DNA of 64,000 nt from Vulcanimicrobiota bacterium (lineage in GTDB: Bacteria > Vulcanimicrobiota > Xenobia > Xenobiales > JADMJV01), in NCBI GenBank assembly GCA_019637395.1, contig JAHBVR010000004.1, positions 124,001 to 188,000 on the forward strand, written 5' to 3'. The notes beneath the pieces are model-generated. The model saw nothing but the letters and a program-made list of their open reading frames with translations. It was not told the origin of the DNA and did not search any database. The number at the start of each line of letters is the position of its first letter. Positions within the stretch are counted from its first letter, which is position 1. The position numbers and the translations under genes are program-made. Shown piece by piece: positions 34,990 through 42,796 of this stretch.

Positions 34990-35703
34990 TCAGGTCTGAT
35001 ACTCTCTCTCGATGAACTGCTCCAAAGCCTGGCGATCCACCACAAAAATGGAACGACCGCGCAAGCGCAAGCTGCCCCGCCGAGCCATCTCCTGAATGAA
35101 ACGCGAAACGGACTCCACGCTGGTGCCGGTCAGTTGCGCCATCTCCTCGCGGGTTAGGGAAGCCACGGCCGCCGGCGAAGGCGGAGGCGACAGTTCCAAC
35201 AGCAGGCTGGCCACTCGTGCCGGGCTGCTTAAACCCAGTTGTTTCATCAGTTGCGATTCCGTCCTTTCCAGCGCCCGCGCTTGCGCGGATAGAATATTTC
35301 TGGCTATCCGGGGGTCGCCAGCCAGAGCGGCCAACACGGTCTTTCCGGGGATTTTACAGACAAAGGCGCTGGCTACGACCTGGGCCGAATTGGAGGAGGG
35401 GCGGTTGCTGATCAGCCGGCGCCAGCCAAAAAAATCCCCGGGTCCCGCCAATCTCAAAATTTGAACTCTACCCGCCGGATCGGTTCGGTAAATTTTGATA
35501 CGCCCGGAACTGATGCAATAGAGAGCGTCACCACAGCTTCCCTGACGGTAGAGCAGAAAACCGGCAGGATAGAGCCGGCCGGTTCGGTTCTTTTCGAAGG
35601 CCTCCACCACCGCCGAGCCAGCCCCATTTAATAACCGGGCGAACTGGTTGGCATGGCACAATTGGCAGCTCTGGCCCACCGGACATGGCTGTGGTTGCTT
35701 CAT
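34990..35703 (-). CDS. Crp/Fnr family transcriptional regulator
   Basis: 237 residues. A cNMP-type sensor beta-barrel (GFLLYRQGSCGDALYCISSGRIKIYRTD, GDFFGWRRL) is followed by a long helix and a winged helix (LTREEMAQLTGTSVESVSRFIQE, the recognition helix). The N-terminal CPVGQSCQLCH cluster plus a Cys in the barrel recalls the Fe-S ligands of FNR, though spacing differs. The barrel lacks the classic cAMP phosphate-binding cassette. An alternative ATG at 35739 would add 12 residues. Possible sensor of oxygen or redox state. Confidence 0.85.
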   Translation of the reverse strand: MKQPQPCPVGQSCQLCHANQFARLLNGAGSAVVEAFEKNRTGRLYPAGFLLYRQGSCGDALYCISSGRIKIYRTDPAGRVQILRLAGPGDFFGWRRLISNRPSSNSAQVVASAFVCKIPGKTVLAALAGDPRIARNILSAQARALERTESQLMKQLGLSSPARVASLLLELSPPPSPAAVASLTREEMAQLTGTSVESVSRFIQEMARRGSLRLRGRSIFVVDRQALEQFIEREYQT

Positions 35704-35802
35704 AGTCGCGAGCCTAAACCGAACCACGCCTCCGGACATTGATCTGAGTCATTTGCCGGTCCCTGGCGCAAGACATGCCCTGGCGGAAGTCGAAGAGGTG
35801 CG

Positions 35803-36432
35803 ATGGTGACGCGTAAGGCTCTGATATTCGACCTGCTATGCAATATGCTGCTGCCCTGGCTGGGCTACGAGATGCTGCAGAAATATTGGGGCTTAAGCGA
35901 TTTTCGGGCCTTGCTCTGGGTCACCGTCATACCGGTCTTTTATGGTTTGGCCGTGCTGCTCAAAGAGCGGCGCTTCAGCCTGGTGGCGGGCCTGTCGTTG
36001 TTCAGTTTGCTGCTCAGCTTGCTCAGCGCCATGCTCTCGAAAGATATCCGCATGCTGCAGATTCGCGAGTCTTTTTGCACCGCGCTCTTCGGCAGCCTGT
36101 TTTTGGGCTCGGTCCTGATAGGCCGGCCCTTGATCTTCTTGATGATGCGCGAGCAGGCCGTGGGCCAACAGAGGGAGCGGGTGGAGGCTCTGATGAGCAA
36201 CCCGCACGGCCGGCAATTTATCCATCAGATGAGCTGTGCGGTCGGAGGACTGATGGTCGGGGAGTTCTTTCTGAAGTGGTGGATGGTCAATCACTTGCCC
36301 ATCGCCACCGTGCTCTGGCTGGGGCCGCTGGTGCTCAAGATTCTGGCGGCCATGGTGGTTTTGCTGTGTTTTCTGGGAGCTCGGCGCTTACGGGCTCGAA
36401 TCGGTGCTGGGAGGCTGCATGAGACGTCGTGA
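35803..36432 (+). CDS. VC0807-like six-helix membrane protein
   Basis: 209 residues with about six hydrophobic helices (LLPWLGYEML, ALLWVTVIPVFYGLAVLL, GLSLFSLLLSLLSAML, and others) and a charged loop (MMREQAVGQQRERVEAL). The pattern matches the VC0807 family of uncharacterised integral membrane proteins. Overlaps the following flavoprotein gene by 14 bp, so the two are co-translated. Confidence 0.72.
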   Translation: MVTRKALIFDLLCNMLLPWLGYEMLQKYWGLSDFRALLWVTVIPVFYGLAVLLKERRFSLVAGLSLFSLLLSLLSAMLSKDIRMLQIRESFCTALFGSLFLGSVLIGRPLIFLMMREQAVGQQRERVEALMSNPHGRQFIHQMSCAVGGLMVGEFFLKWWMVNHLPIATVLWLGPLVLKILAAMVVLLCFLGARRLRARIGAGRLHETS

Positions 36433-37939
36433 TTTTCTGAGAGCCAGCGGACAGGCGGGTTTAAGCCTGGCGCTGGCCCAGTGGAGCGGCTGTAGCCAAC
36501 CCCAAGAGGTTTCTTCGCCCAGCCCGGTCGCGGATGGCTATCATTACCAGGTGGGTCCCTGGACGGGCGACAGCTTCCCCGCGATGCACAAGATCCGCGA
36601 TGGTTTTCATGCGCCCTTGCCCAAGCCCGAGCGTAAGGTTAAATTGCTGATCATCGGGGCGGGATTGTCGGGGATGGGCCTGGGTTATTTGTGCCGGGAT
36701 ATGGATCTGCTGATTCTGGAGCGCGAGTCGACGGCTGGCGGCAACGCCAAGAGCGCCAATTACAAGGGCATCGAGTATGCTCTCGGCTCGGCCTACCTGG
36801 TCGATGTCGATAAGCCGTTTGGCGAGCTGTATCGTGAGTTGGGCCTGGATTTGACACCGATTTCTCAGCCCGGCGAATCGGTCTGGACACCTGGCGGCTT
36901 TGTTCCCTTGGAAAAAGGCCCGTTGGCCAAAACCATCGAGCGTATCCAGAAGGAAATGAGGGTTCTCCTGACTGGCGACGGCTACCCGACCATTCCTATC
37001 CAAAAAGCCGGCGCCAAGGCTCTGGCTTTGGACGACATCAGCTACTACGACTGGCTGCAGAAAGACTACCCGGACTATGTGCCGCAGGCCGACGAATACT
37101 GTTGGACAGCGCTGGGCGGCGACAGCCGGAAGATTTCCGCCTACATCGGCGTGAGCGGGTTGTCGGAACTGGTGATGGACATCTACGCTTTTCCGGGCGG
37201 TAACGCGGCTGTGGCCAAACGCCTGGAGGCCGGTATCGAGAAAGCCGGCAGCGGCAGGATCATGAACGGGCAGTCGGTCTACCGGGTGGATCCGGCCGGC
37301 GCTAAGGTCCGAGTGGGATTCTTCGATACCCACGCGGAGAATCCCGAGCTGCGCTGCATCGAGGCCGATCAGGTGGTGCTGGCCTGCCCTTACTATTTTG
37401 CCGCCCGCTTGATTCCCTGGGCCCAGCAGCAGGCTTTGACCACCATGCGCAGCCTGGAATACGGTTCCTACCTGGTGGCCAACCTGTGTTTCGAAGGTCA
37501 GGTGTTCCACCAGGGCTATGATCATTGGGCTCCCGGCAACAACCAGTGGGCCGATTTTGTGGACGCCGACTATCCGACCGGCAACCAGATCAAAGATGCC
37601 AGCGTCATTACCGTTTATGCGCCGTTCCGCGAGGCCATGGTGGGTCGCGCTCTGCTGTTGCAAGGAGACGGGCGAGCTCTGTGCTCCAAAATCGTGGAAG
37701 ACGTGCAACTGCGCACGGGATTCCCTAAAGACAAACTGCGCGAAGTCAACCTCACTCGCTACGGCCACCAGATCTTCTGCTCGCGCCGCGGAGTGGTTCG
37801 TCAAATGCTGGCTCTGCCGCGCCACCACGGCAACGTTCACCTGTGCCATTCCGACGGCCAGGCTTGCGCCTCCATCGAAAGCGCTCTCAGCGAAGCCTTC
37901 GCTCTGGCGCCGGTGTTGCATAAGAAAATCCGAGCTTAA
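36419..37939 (+). CDS. Tat-exported FAD-dependent amine oxidase-like lipoprotein
   Basis: 506 residues. The N-terminus MRRRDFLRASGQAGLSLALA is a twin-arginine signal and runs into a lipobox-like AQWSGC, so the protein is probably exported and may be lipid-anchored. The FAD-binding Rossmann motif LLIIGAGLSGMGLGYL is at about residues 76-91, with the following ERESTAGGNAKS, as in flavin-containing amine oxidoreductases. The C-terminus lacks an obvious full FAD loop motif but has a late CHSDGQACASIESALSEA segment. Substrate unknown. Paired with a membrane protein gene upstream. Confidence 0.82.
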   Translation: MRRRDFLRASGQAGLSLALAQWSGCSQPQEVSSPSPVADGYHYQVGPWTGDSFPAMHKIRDGFHAPLPKPERKVKLLIIGAGLSGMGLGYLCRDMDLLILERESTAGGNAKSANYKGIEYALGSAYLVDVDKPFGELYRELGLDLTPISQPGESVWTPGGFVPLEKGPLAKTIERIQKEMRVLLTGDGYPTIPIQKAGAKALALDDISYYDWLQKDYPDYVPQADEYCWTALGGDSRKISAYIGVSGLSELVMDIYAFPGGNAAVAKRLEAGIEKAGSGRIMNGQSVYRVDPAGAKVRVGFFDTHAENPELRCIEADQVVLACPYYFAARLIPWAQQQALTTMRSLEYGSYLVANLCFEGQVFHQGYDHWAPGNNQWADFVDADYPTGNQIKDASVITVYAPFREAMVGRALLLQGDGRALCSKIVEDVQLRTGFPKDKLREVNLTRYGHQIFCSRRGVVRQMLALPRHHGNVHLCHSDGQACASIESALSEAFALAPVLHKKIRA

Positions 37940-38023
37940 AAACGAAAGCCCCCCGTTCTGTTACGGAAGGCTCAACGACTCTCGGTTTTTCCGATATTTA
38001 CTGTGTTGCTTTGTGCGTGTGCT

Positions 38024-38092
38024 TTATAATTGGCGGGCGTCGGGGCGACTCAGCGCCCAGATCATCACCAGGATCAGTGCGATACCACTCAT
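38024..38092 (-). CDS. 22-residue hydrophobic micropeptide, paralogue of 39356-39427
   Basis: ATG, a core IALILVMIWAL and a charged tail RPDARQL, then TAA. The ribosome binding site AAGGAAG lies 7 bases upstream. The core fits one membrane helix. Its sister 1.3 kb away has the same core and tail; the two differ only in the first residues and one Ser/Thr. Conservation at the protein level beside flanking divergence, plus proper translation signals in both, argue for a real gene. Recalls KdpF-size bacterial membrane peptides but I recognise no family. A double-dyad element lies 98 bp upstream. Confidence 0.72.
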   Translation of the reverse strand: MSGIALILVMIWALSRPDARQL

Positions 38093-38190
38093 CATAGGAC
38101 TTCCTTTCCAGATCTTCCCCCACATACTGGCACACCCCCCTGGCCAACATGTTAACCGGATATGAAGATTGGGCCGCTCAGGCTCTTTTG

Positions 38191-38224
38191 TGACAATTTT
38201 CGTCATCCGTGACAACAATTGTCA
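38191..38224. promoter_or_regulatory. Double dyad TGAC-N7-GTCA (operator candidate 1)
   Basis: Two perfect TGAC-N7-GTCA palindromes starting at 38191 and 38210, 19 bases apart (about two helical turns). The whole 34-base unit matches 39603-39635 at about 24 of 33 positions. It lies only upstream of the micropeptide at 38092. Confidence 0.6.
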
Positions 38225-38276
38225 TCGTTGATTGGCCGCCCATGACTTACCCAGCTTCTTGGGCGGGAAACATGCT

Positions 38277-38891
38277 TTACAAAAGAATTTCAATTGGCGA
38301 TCGGATGGGTCGATAGGAGTCGTCGCAAATTGCAGCATTGACAAAAATTGTCCCTGCTCTCTCCAGGCGGCCGTAACCGCCATGCACGTGACCGAAAATA
38401 TGCAGCTTAAGATGCCTTAACTCACTGATCCTCGCGAGCAATTGGGTGCACCCGCTGGGGCCATCCTCGGTCATGAAATCCATAATGCCCGCTGGCGGTA
38501 CGTGGGTGATGAGGATTTGCGTGTCGTCGGGAATTTTCTCCCAAATATAGGCCAGTTTCGGACTGTCACGCTCCTGATAGAAAGCCCATTGGGCAAAATC
38601 GGGCTGCCAGGGCGAGCCCCAAACTTTGAAGCCAAGCACCTCAGCGCCACTGTCTTGCAAATACCGGGCATGATGCAGCCACAGGCGGGCATAGCGCGGG
38701 CGCCTGTACCAGGGTAGGTCGTGATTGCCGGCGATGATGAGCTTGTGAGGATGGGGGAGCCGCCCCAGTGAGTGAGTATTGCTATCCTTTGGTGAGGGTG
38801 ACGCAATCCCCTGGGGTCTACTCTCCGGATGGGTCAGTATGGTGGCAGAGCGGGGCGTCTCCGGAGCTTCAGCTCCTTGTGCCCTCAGCAT
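38277..38891 (-). pseudogene. Metallophosphoesterase missing its N-terminal third
   Basis: Open frame of 204 codons, but homology to calcineurin-like phosphoesterases begins only around residue 41 (LGRLPHPHKLIIAGNHD). Metal motifs GNHD, THVPP and GHVHGGYGR are intact and in order, while the N-terminal D-x-H and GDxx motifs that supply half of the two-metal site are absent in all frames upstream. The first 40 residues look random. Most likely a 5' deletion remnant, whose former upstream DNA is now the divergent promoter region of the gene at 38910. Alternatively a non-catalytic family member. Confidence 0.6.
38339..38353. promoter_or_regulatory. Single dyad TGAC-N7-GTCC (operator-like)
   Basis: Third TGAC-N7-GTC dyad with one mismatch, inside the 3' end of the truncated phosphoesterase, 115-150 bp from the double dyad at 38191. 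Could be a chance match within AT-rich sequence or an auxiliary site. Confidence 0.3.
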
Positions 38892-38909
38892 AGAAAGGAA
38901 CCAGCTCTC

Positions 38910-39287
38910 ATGGAATTCAAAAAGTTTATCCTCGCCCTGGCTATGACCGGAGCCGCTCTGGCTCAGACCAGCCCGGAAGGCACCACTGTCGTCGGCACTG
39001 TTTATCAGGTGGAACCGACCGCCGTTTATGTGCGCACTCCCGACACGACCGCTATCAAGGTGCCGATTTCATCGACCTTTCTGGTGGCCGGACAGCCGGT
39101 TAGCTGCTCCAGTCTGCGTAACGGCCAGATGGTAACCGTGCAGTATCCAACGGGATCCTTCGAGGTTATCGCCGGCCCGCTGGCCCCGAACGCGGACAAC
39201 CCGTACTTCCACCGCTCGATCAAGCGCGGTGCTCTGGTGCTGGATCAGAACTTCGTCGACGGGGTCTGGGTGGACGTCCAACCCTGA
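38910..39287 (+). CDS. Small secreted protein of unknown function
   Basis: 125 residues with a Sec signal peptide (KKFILALAMTGAALA, cleavage after ALA). The mature 107 residues are beta-type (VVGTVYQVEPTAVYVRT, AIKVPISSTFLVAG) and contain a single cysteine. Resembles small periplasmic OB-like or lipoprotein-adjacent folds, without a recognised family. AAGGA ribosome binding site 9 bases upstream; followed by a strong terminator. Confidence 0.7.
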   Translation: MEFKKFILALAMTGAALAQTSPEGTTVVGTVYQVEPTAVYVRTPDTTAIKVPISSTFLVAGQPVSCSSLRNGQMVTVQYPTGSFEVIAGPLAPNADNPYFHRSIKRGALVLDQNFVDGVWVDVQP

Positions 39288-39310
39288 TACGCGTTAAAAA
39301 TGTGTGTCCT

Positions 39311-39348
39311 GAGCCGACCCGGCTGACATCCGCCGGGCCGGCTCTTTT
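39311..39348 (+). terminator. Intrinsic terminator, probably bidirectional
   Basis: 13-bp stem GAGCCGACCCGGC / GCCGGGCCGGCTC with one mismatch, 8-base loop, then TTTT. It follows the secreted protein gene, and read on the minus strand follows the second micropeptide with an AAAAA (minus T-run) at 39296-39300. Confidence 0.85.
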
Positions 39349-39355
39349 CATTTGG

Positions 39356-39427
39356 CTATAATTGGCGTGCGTCGGGGCGAGTCAGGGCCCAGATCATCAC
39401 CAGAATCAGCGCAATGGTGCTGCTCAT
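39356..39427 (-). CDS. 23-residue hydrophobic micropeptide, paralogue of 38024-38092
   Basis: ATG with GAGGAG 7 bases upstream, core IALILVMIWAL, tail RPDARQL, TAG stop, immediately followed (minus direction) by a hairpin terminator. A single membrane helix is likely. Almost identical to the peptide at 38092 at the protein level. Third-codon changes between the pair (for example ctg/att usage in the core) suggest selection on the peptide, not just recent copying. Its upstream double dyad is 176 bp away. Confidence 0.72.
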   Translation of the reverse strand: MSSTIALILVMIWALTRPDARQL

Positions 39428-39602
39428 GGTTGTTCTCCTCAACTTGGGGCAAAAAATCCTACTCCGGGGTGGTGCAGGAGACTTTAAGGCGATCTCGTGA
39501 GCCGTAAGTCTCCAGTGCACTCTCCCGCCGGACGGCCTCATCTTGCACTTTGCAGCTTGCACATGTGTTGCAGGAATATGAATACCTGGACTTGTCCACA
39601 AC

Positions 39603-39635
39603 TGACAATTCTTGTCGCAGTGACTAAGATTGTCA
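39603..39635. promoter_or_regulatory. Double dyad TGAC-N7-GTCA (operator candidate 2)
   Basis: TGAC-N7-GTC(G) at 39603 and TGAC-N7-GTCA at 39621, start spacing 18 bases. The unit aligns with 38191-38224 with one gap. It lies between divergent genes (micropeptide at 39427 and glycosidase at 39730) and could serve either. Confidence 0.6.
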
Positions 39636-39660
39636 GAAAACAAGTGTTTGGAATACTCTC

Positions 39661-39690
39661 TTTACAACCGTAACTCCCTTGTGTTATGTT
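39661..39690 (+). promoter_or_regulatory. Sigma-70-type promoter candidate
   Basis: TTTACA, 18-base spacer, TATGTT, about 40 bp before the GTG start of the glycosidase-like gene and downstream of the operator candidate. Confidence 0.4.
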
Positions 39691-39729
39691 GCTTGTTGAA
39701 TAAATTTCAACTCAGGGAGGTTGGTATTT

Positions 39730-40659
39730 GTGCTGAGGTTACGCTGGTTTTTGCCCTTGTTGACTTTCTTCATGGTACTTTGCTCGTTGCCGGGCCTGGC
39801 CGCGCCCCAGCCGAAGAACAGCCCGGTTAATTATCGGCGCGTCGTGATCAATGGCGTGCGCGCTTACGTGGTGACCGTCGATCTCAACTGCCGGCGCATC
39901 TCCCTGGTGCCCCGGAGCAGCAACGGGCGCTACAAGTCGTTTCGCCGTTTTATCCGCGAAAGCCAGCCGGTGGCGGCCATCAACGGCACCTTCTTTGACC
40001 CGGCTACCGCCACCATCATCTGCAACTTGGTGTCCGGCGGTAAGCTGCTCAGCGAAGGCCGGGTCGGCCACTCGCTGCGCATCGACAGCCAGAACCGGGC
40101 TCAACTGGTCAGCACCGCCGGAACCCCTGGAAGATCCCTGATGAAGCTGAGTGATTGGGCTTTTGGCCTGTCCAGCGGGCCGACTCTGCTGCGTGGCGGC
40201 AACTACACTCTAACCCCCTGGCGCGAAGGCTTCCGCGACCCCGGCCTGTTCGGACTGGCTCCGCGCAGCGCTATCGGCATTACCAAATACAACAAGCTGG
40301 TGCTGGTCAGCGTGAGCAAGCCGGTTCGTTTGCAGCGCCTGGCCTGGATGATGAAGAGCCTGGGGGCCCAAGACGCCCTCAATCTGGACGGCGGTAGCTC
40401 GACCGCGCTCTATTACAAGGGCGCTTTCGTGGCCCGTCCGCGCCGCCTGCTGACCAACATCGTGGCCGTCTACCTGCGCCCGGCCGAAGCGACCGCTCCC
40501 GTAGTCAGCCAGCCGCCGCCCGCCGCTCCGGTCTACGACAACGCCGCCGCCTTGCCGGTCGCGCTGCTGCCCAGCACGGCGGAAGCTCCGCTCGATCCGG
40601 ACTACGCCGCTCCCCTCCCGGGAGAGCCCGCTCCCGAGCCTACGCCGATTCCGTACTGA
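39730..40659 (+). CDS. Secreted phosphodiester glycosidase (NAGPA) domain protein
   Basis: 309 residues. Sec signal peptide (LRLRWFLPLLTFFMVLCSLPGLAA). The mature part has the NAGPA/DUF2233 fold: VVINGVRAYVVTVDL, PVAAINGTFFDP, GHSLRIDSQ, SSGPTLLRGG, PRSAIGIT and ALNLDGGSSTALYY are the hallmark segments. Members cleave GlcNAc-1-phosphodiester-type or spore/wall-related bonds. A Pro/Ala-rich tail of about 60 residues may attach it or act as a spacer. The GTG at 39730 has CAGGGAGG 9 bases upstream, better than the TTG at 39721. Confidence 0.87.
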   Translation: MLRLRWFLPLLTFFMVLCSLPGLAAPQPKNSPVNYRRVVINGVRAYVVTVDLNCRRISLVPRSSNGRYKSFRRFIRESQPVAAINGTFFDPATATIICNLVSGGKLLSEGRVGHSLRIDSQNRAQLVSTAGTPGRSLMKLSDWAFGLSSGPTLLRGGNYTLTPWREGFRDPGLFGLAPRSAIGITKYNKLVLVSVSKPVRLQRLAWMMKSLGAQDALNLDGGSSTALYYKGAFVARPRRLLTNIVAVYLRPAEATAPVVSQPPPAAPVYDNAAALPVALLPSTAEAPLDPDYAAPLPGEPAPEPTPIPY

Positions 40660-42796
40660 GGACGAAACGGTCGTCTTCCACATCGATAAAGACCTGGCTC
40701 GGGCAGGTTTCCTGACTGAGCAGCCGGGTTAGCTCCGGAATGAGGCGGCGCTCGATCAGCCGTTGCAGGGGGCGGGCGCCCAGGCGCAGATCGTAGCCCA
40801 GGCGGGCCAGATAATCCAGGCAGCTGTCGCTGGCTTCAATACGTAAATTGCGTCGTTTCAGGCCGGGACGTTTGGCCAGTTGTCCGATCTCGCGGCGGGC
40901 CACCGCCCGCACCACTTCGTTGCTCAGTGGCTGGAAAGGAACCACCGCGTCCAGACGGTTAACCAGCTCGGGCCGGAAAAAACGCAGCACGGCCTGGGAG
41001 TAACCGCCACCTTCCAGCTGGCGCAGCCCCAGGGCGTTTTGCTGCTCGGCGCCCAGGTTGCTGGTGAGCAGTAACACGGCGGTGCGTAGACTGGTGACCC
41101 GCCCCCAGGGATCGCAAAGCTGGCCTTCGTCAAAGGCGCGCATGAGCACGTCGAAGACTTCGGGATGGGCTTTTTCCACTTCATCAAAAAGAACCACCGA
41201 GAACGGTTTCAGGCGTAACTCCCGCAACCAGGGGGCGGGGGTCTTGTCGTAGAGGCTGCCTAGCAGCCGGTCGGCCGCGCCAGCCCCGGAATATTCGCTC
41301 ATGTCCAGGCGAATCAGGCGTTTATCGTCGGCGAAGAGGATCTCGGCCAGCGTTTTGGCCAGTTCCGTCTTGCCTACCCCGGTCGGGCCGCATAGCAGCA
41401 GGACTCCCAGCGGCCGGCCGGGATCCTGCAAGCCGGCTTTGAAAGCCGTGATAATTCGCAAAGCCGCCTGCTGTGCCTCCGGCTGGCCGATGACGCGGGC
41501 CGACAATTGGGCCAGCAGGTCGTCCGGGTCGAGGCCGATTTCGTCCAGCAAGAACTCTTCGGGGATGCTGCTCTGTTTGGAGAAGGCCTCGACCAGTCGC
41601 GCCCTGGTCAGGCCGGTGGCCTTGGGGCCGCGTCCCACATGGCGCAAAAAACGCACGGCTCCGCCGGGTAGCGCCTCGTAAGGAGAAAAGCGGCGGAACA
41701 GGCTGAGCAAGGTCTCATCCAGATCCAGTCCGATGCGCAATCCGCTGCGCACCCAGGCCAACACTTCAAGGGTCTGAGCATCGCTCATGGCCTCCAGGGG
41801 GAGCACCCGGAACAGGTCCGCGAAGCCCGGCAGCAGCCGGCGGCAGGCCTGCCACTCCGAGGCGCTGGCCTCCACTACCAGTTGCAGTTGTCCATCCACC
41901 AGATAAGGGGTCAGGAAGGCGGCCAGGCTGCCGCCCGGGTCCTGACCGCCCTGGCGGATCAGCTCGGCCAGGCTTTCCACGGCCAGGATGCCGCCGGCCT
42001 GGCCCAGTTCGGCCACCACCTTCTCGCAGCGTTCCTCCCACATGCCCAGATAGGCCATGCCGGCGATCAGTCGGGAGGCGGAAGTGCGCCAGATGTTCTT
42101 GGTGCGGCGGGCGGCTTCGTTGATCAGGGTGGTCTTGCCCACGCTGGCGGGACCGATGACGGCCACCGAGAGGCCGGCCTGCAGATTCTTGATCAGTTGC
42201 TTCAGGCTTTCCTCGCGGCCGTAGCCCTTGTCGCGAGCCTGGTGGGCTAATTCGGCCACCGCTTCCAGGTTGGGCCAGCGCTTCTCCAGGCCGCGGCTGG
42301 TGAGCGCCGGCTTTTTGACGCGGATGCGCCGGATCTCCAGACTTTCAGAGGGCACGAAGCGGAGCAGTTGGTTGGGGCTGAGGCCTTTGAGTTTGGCCTG
42401 CACATAGTGCCCCACCAGTTCGCGCAAACTGCGTTCGCCTTCAAAGTAGAATTGCAAGGCCAGGCCGGGCACCACGCACATGCGCAGGCCGCCGCTAATT
42501 TCCCCCACCGCGCACGGAAAACGAAATTCCCAGGCATAGTCCTGGGGCAGAAGCTGATTGCCGATCTGGTATTCCGGACGCAGGTCGACGGGGACGACCA
42601 GGCTTTGAAAGTCTTCGCAATCGCTCGGAGTCATCCAGGGGTTTTCCTTGAGTGCTTTGTGCAGCAGGTCCACCAGCGCCCGTTCCGCTCCCTCGGCATC
42701 GGGCCCCTGAGCGGTATAGGCGGGATCATCCAGCAGCACAGCCACCACCCCGTAGCTGGTGGGAAAGAAGGCGGCGTGATAGCGCAAGACTTTCAT
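40640..42796 (-). CDS. Divergent Clp/Hsp100 AAA+ ATPase, third of three
   Basis: 718 residues, ATG overlapping the preceding stop (ATGA). Residues 1-160 are a unique N-domain. The D1 AAA ring has Walker A GPASVGKT (215-222) but Walker B is lost (ILAVESLAELI, no Asp-Glu). D2 is canonical: GPTGVGKT (470-477), DMSEYS, VVLFDEVEKAHP, LLTSNLGAE, then an LGL tripeptide (589-591) where ClpA/ClpC carry the ClpP-docking loop, and GARPLQR as sensor 2. It ends after the D2 small domain, without the C-terminal extension of its two upstream partners. No ClpB middle domain. Probably an unfoldase for ClpP or an assembly chaperone. Confidence 0.88.
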   Translation of the reverse strand: MKVLRYHAAFFPTSYGVVAVLLDDPAYTAQGPDAEGAERALVDLLHKALKENPWMTPSDCEDFQSLVVPVDLRPEYQIGNQLLPQDYAWEFRFPCAVGEISGGLRMCVVPGLALQFYFEGERSLRELVGHYVQAKLKGLSPNQLLRFVPSESLEIRRIRVKKPALTSRGLEKRWPNLEAVAELAHQARDKGYGREESLKQLIKNLQAGLSVAVIGPASVGKTTLINEAARRTKNIWRTSASRLIAGMAYLGMWEERCEKVVAELGQAGGILAVESLAELIRQGGQDPGGSLAAFLTPYLVDGQLQLVVEASASEWQACRRLLPGFADLFRVLPLEAMSDAQTLEVLAWVRSGLRIGLDLDETLLSLFRRFSPYEALPGGAVRFLRHVGRGPKATGLTRARLVEAFSKQSSIPEEFLLDEIGLDPDDLLAQLSARVIGQPEAQQAALRIITAFKAGLQDPGRPLGVLLLCGPTGVGKTELAKTLAEILFADDKRLIRLDMSEYSGAGAADRLLGSLYDKTPAPWLRELRLKPFSVVLFDEVEKAHPEVFDVLMRAFDEGQLCDPWGRVTSLRTAVLLLTSNLGAEQQNALGLRQLEGGGYSQAVLRFFRPELVNRLDAVVPFQPLSNEVVRAVARREIGQLAKRPGLKRRNLRIEASDSCLDYLARLGYDLRLGARPLQRLIERRLIPELTRLLSQETCPSQVFIDVEDDRFVLSTESA

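Larger units (their letters stand above)
39428..39729. other. 302-bp intergenic region with regulatory sites only
   Basis: No credible gene. It contains the ribosome binding site of the second micropeptide (minus strand), the double dyad at 39603-39635 and a promoter candidate for the glycosidase gene (TTTACA 39661-39666, 18-base spacer, TATGTT 39685-39690) followed by an AT-rich leader. Confidence 0.6.
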
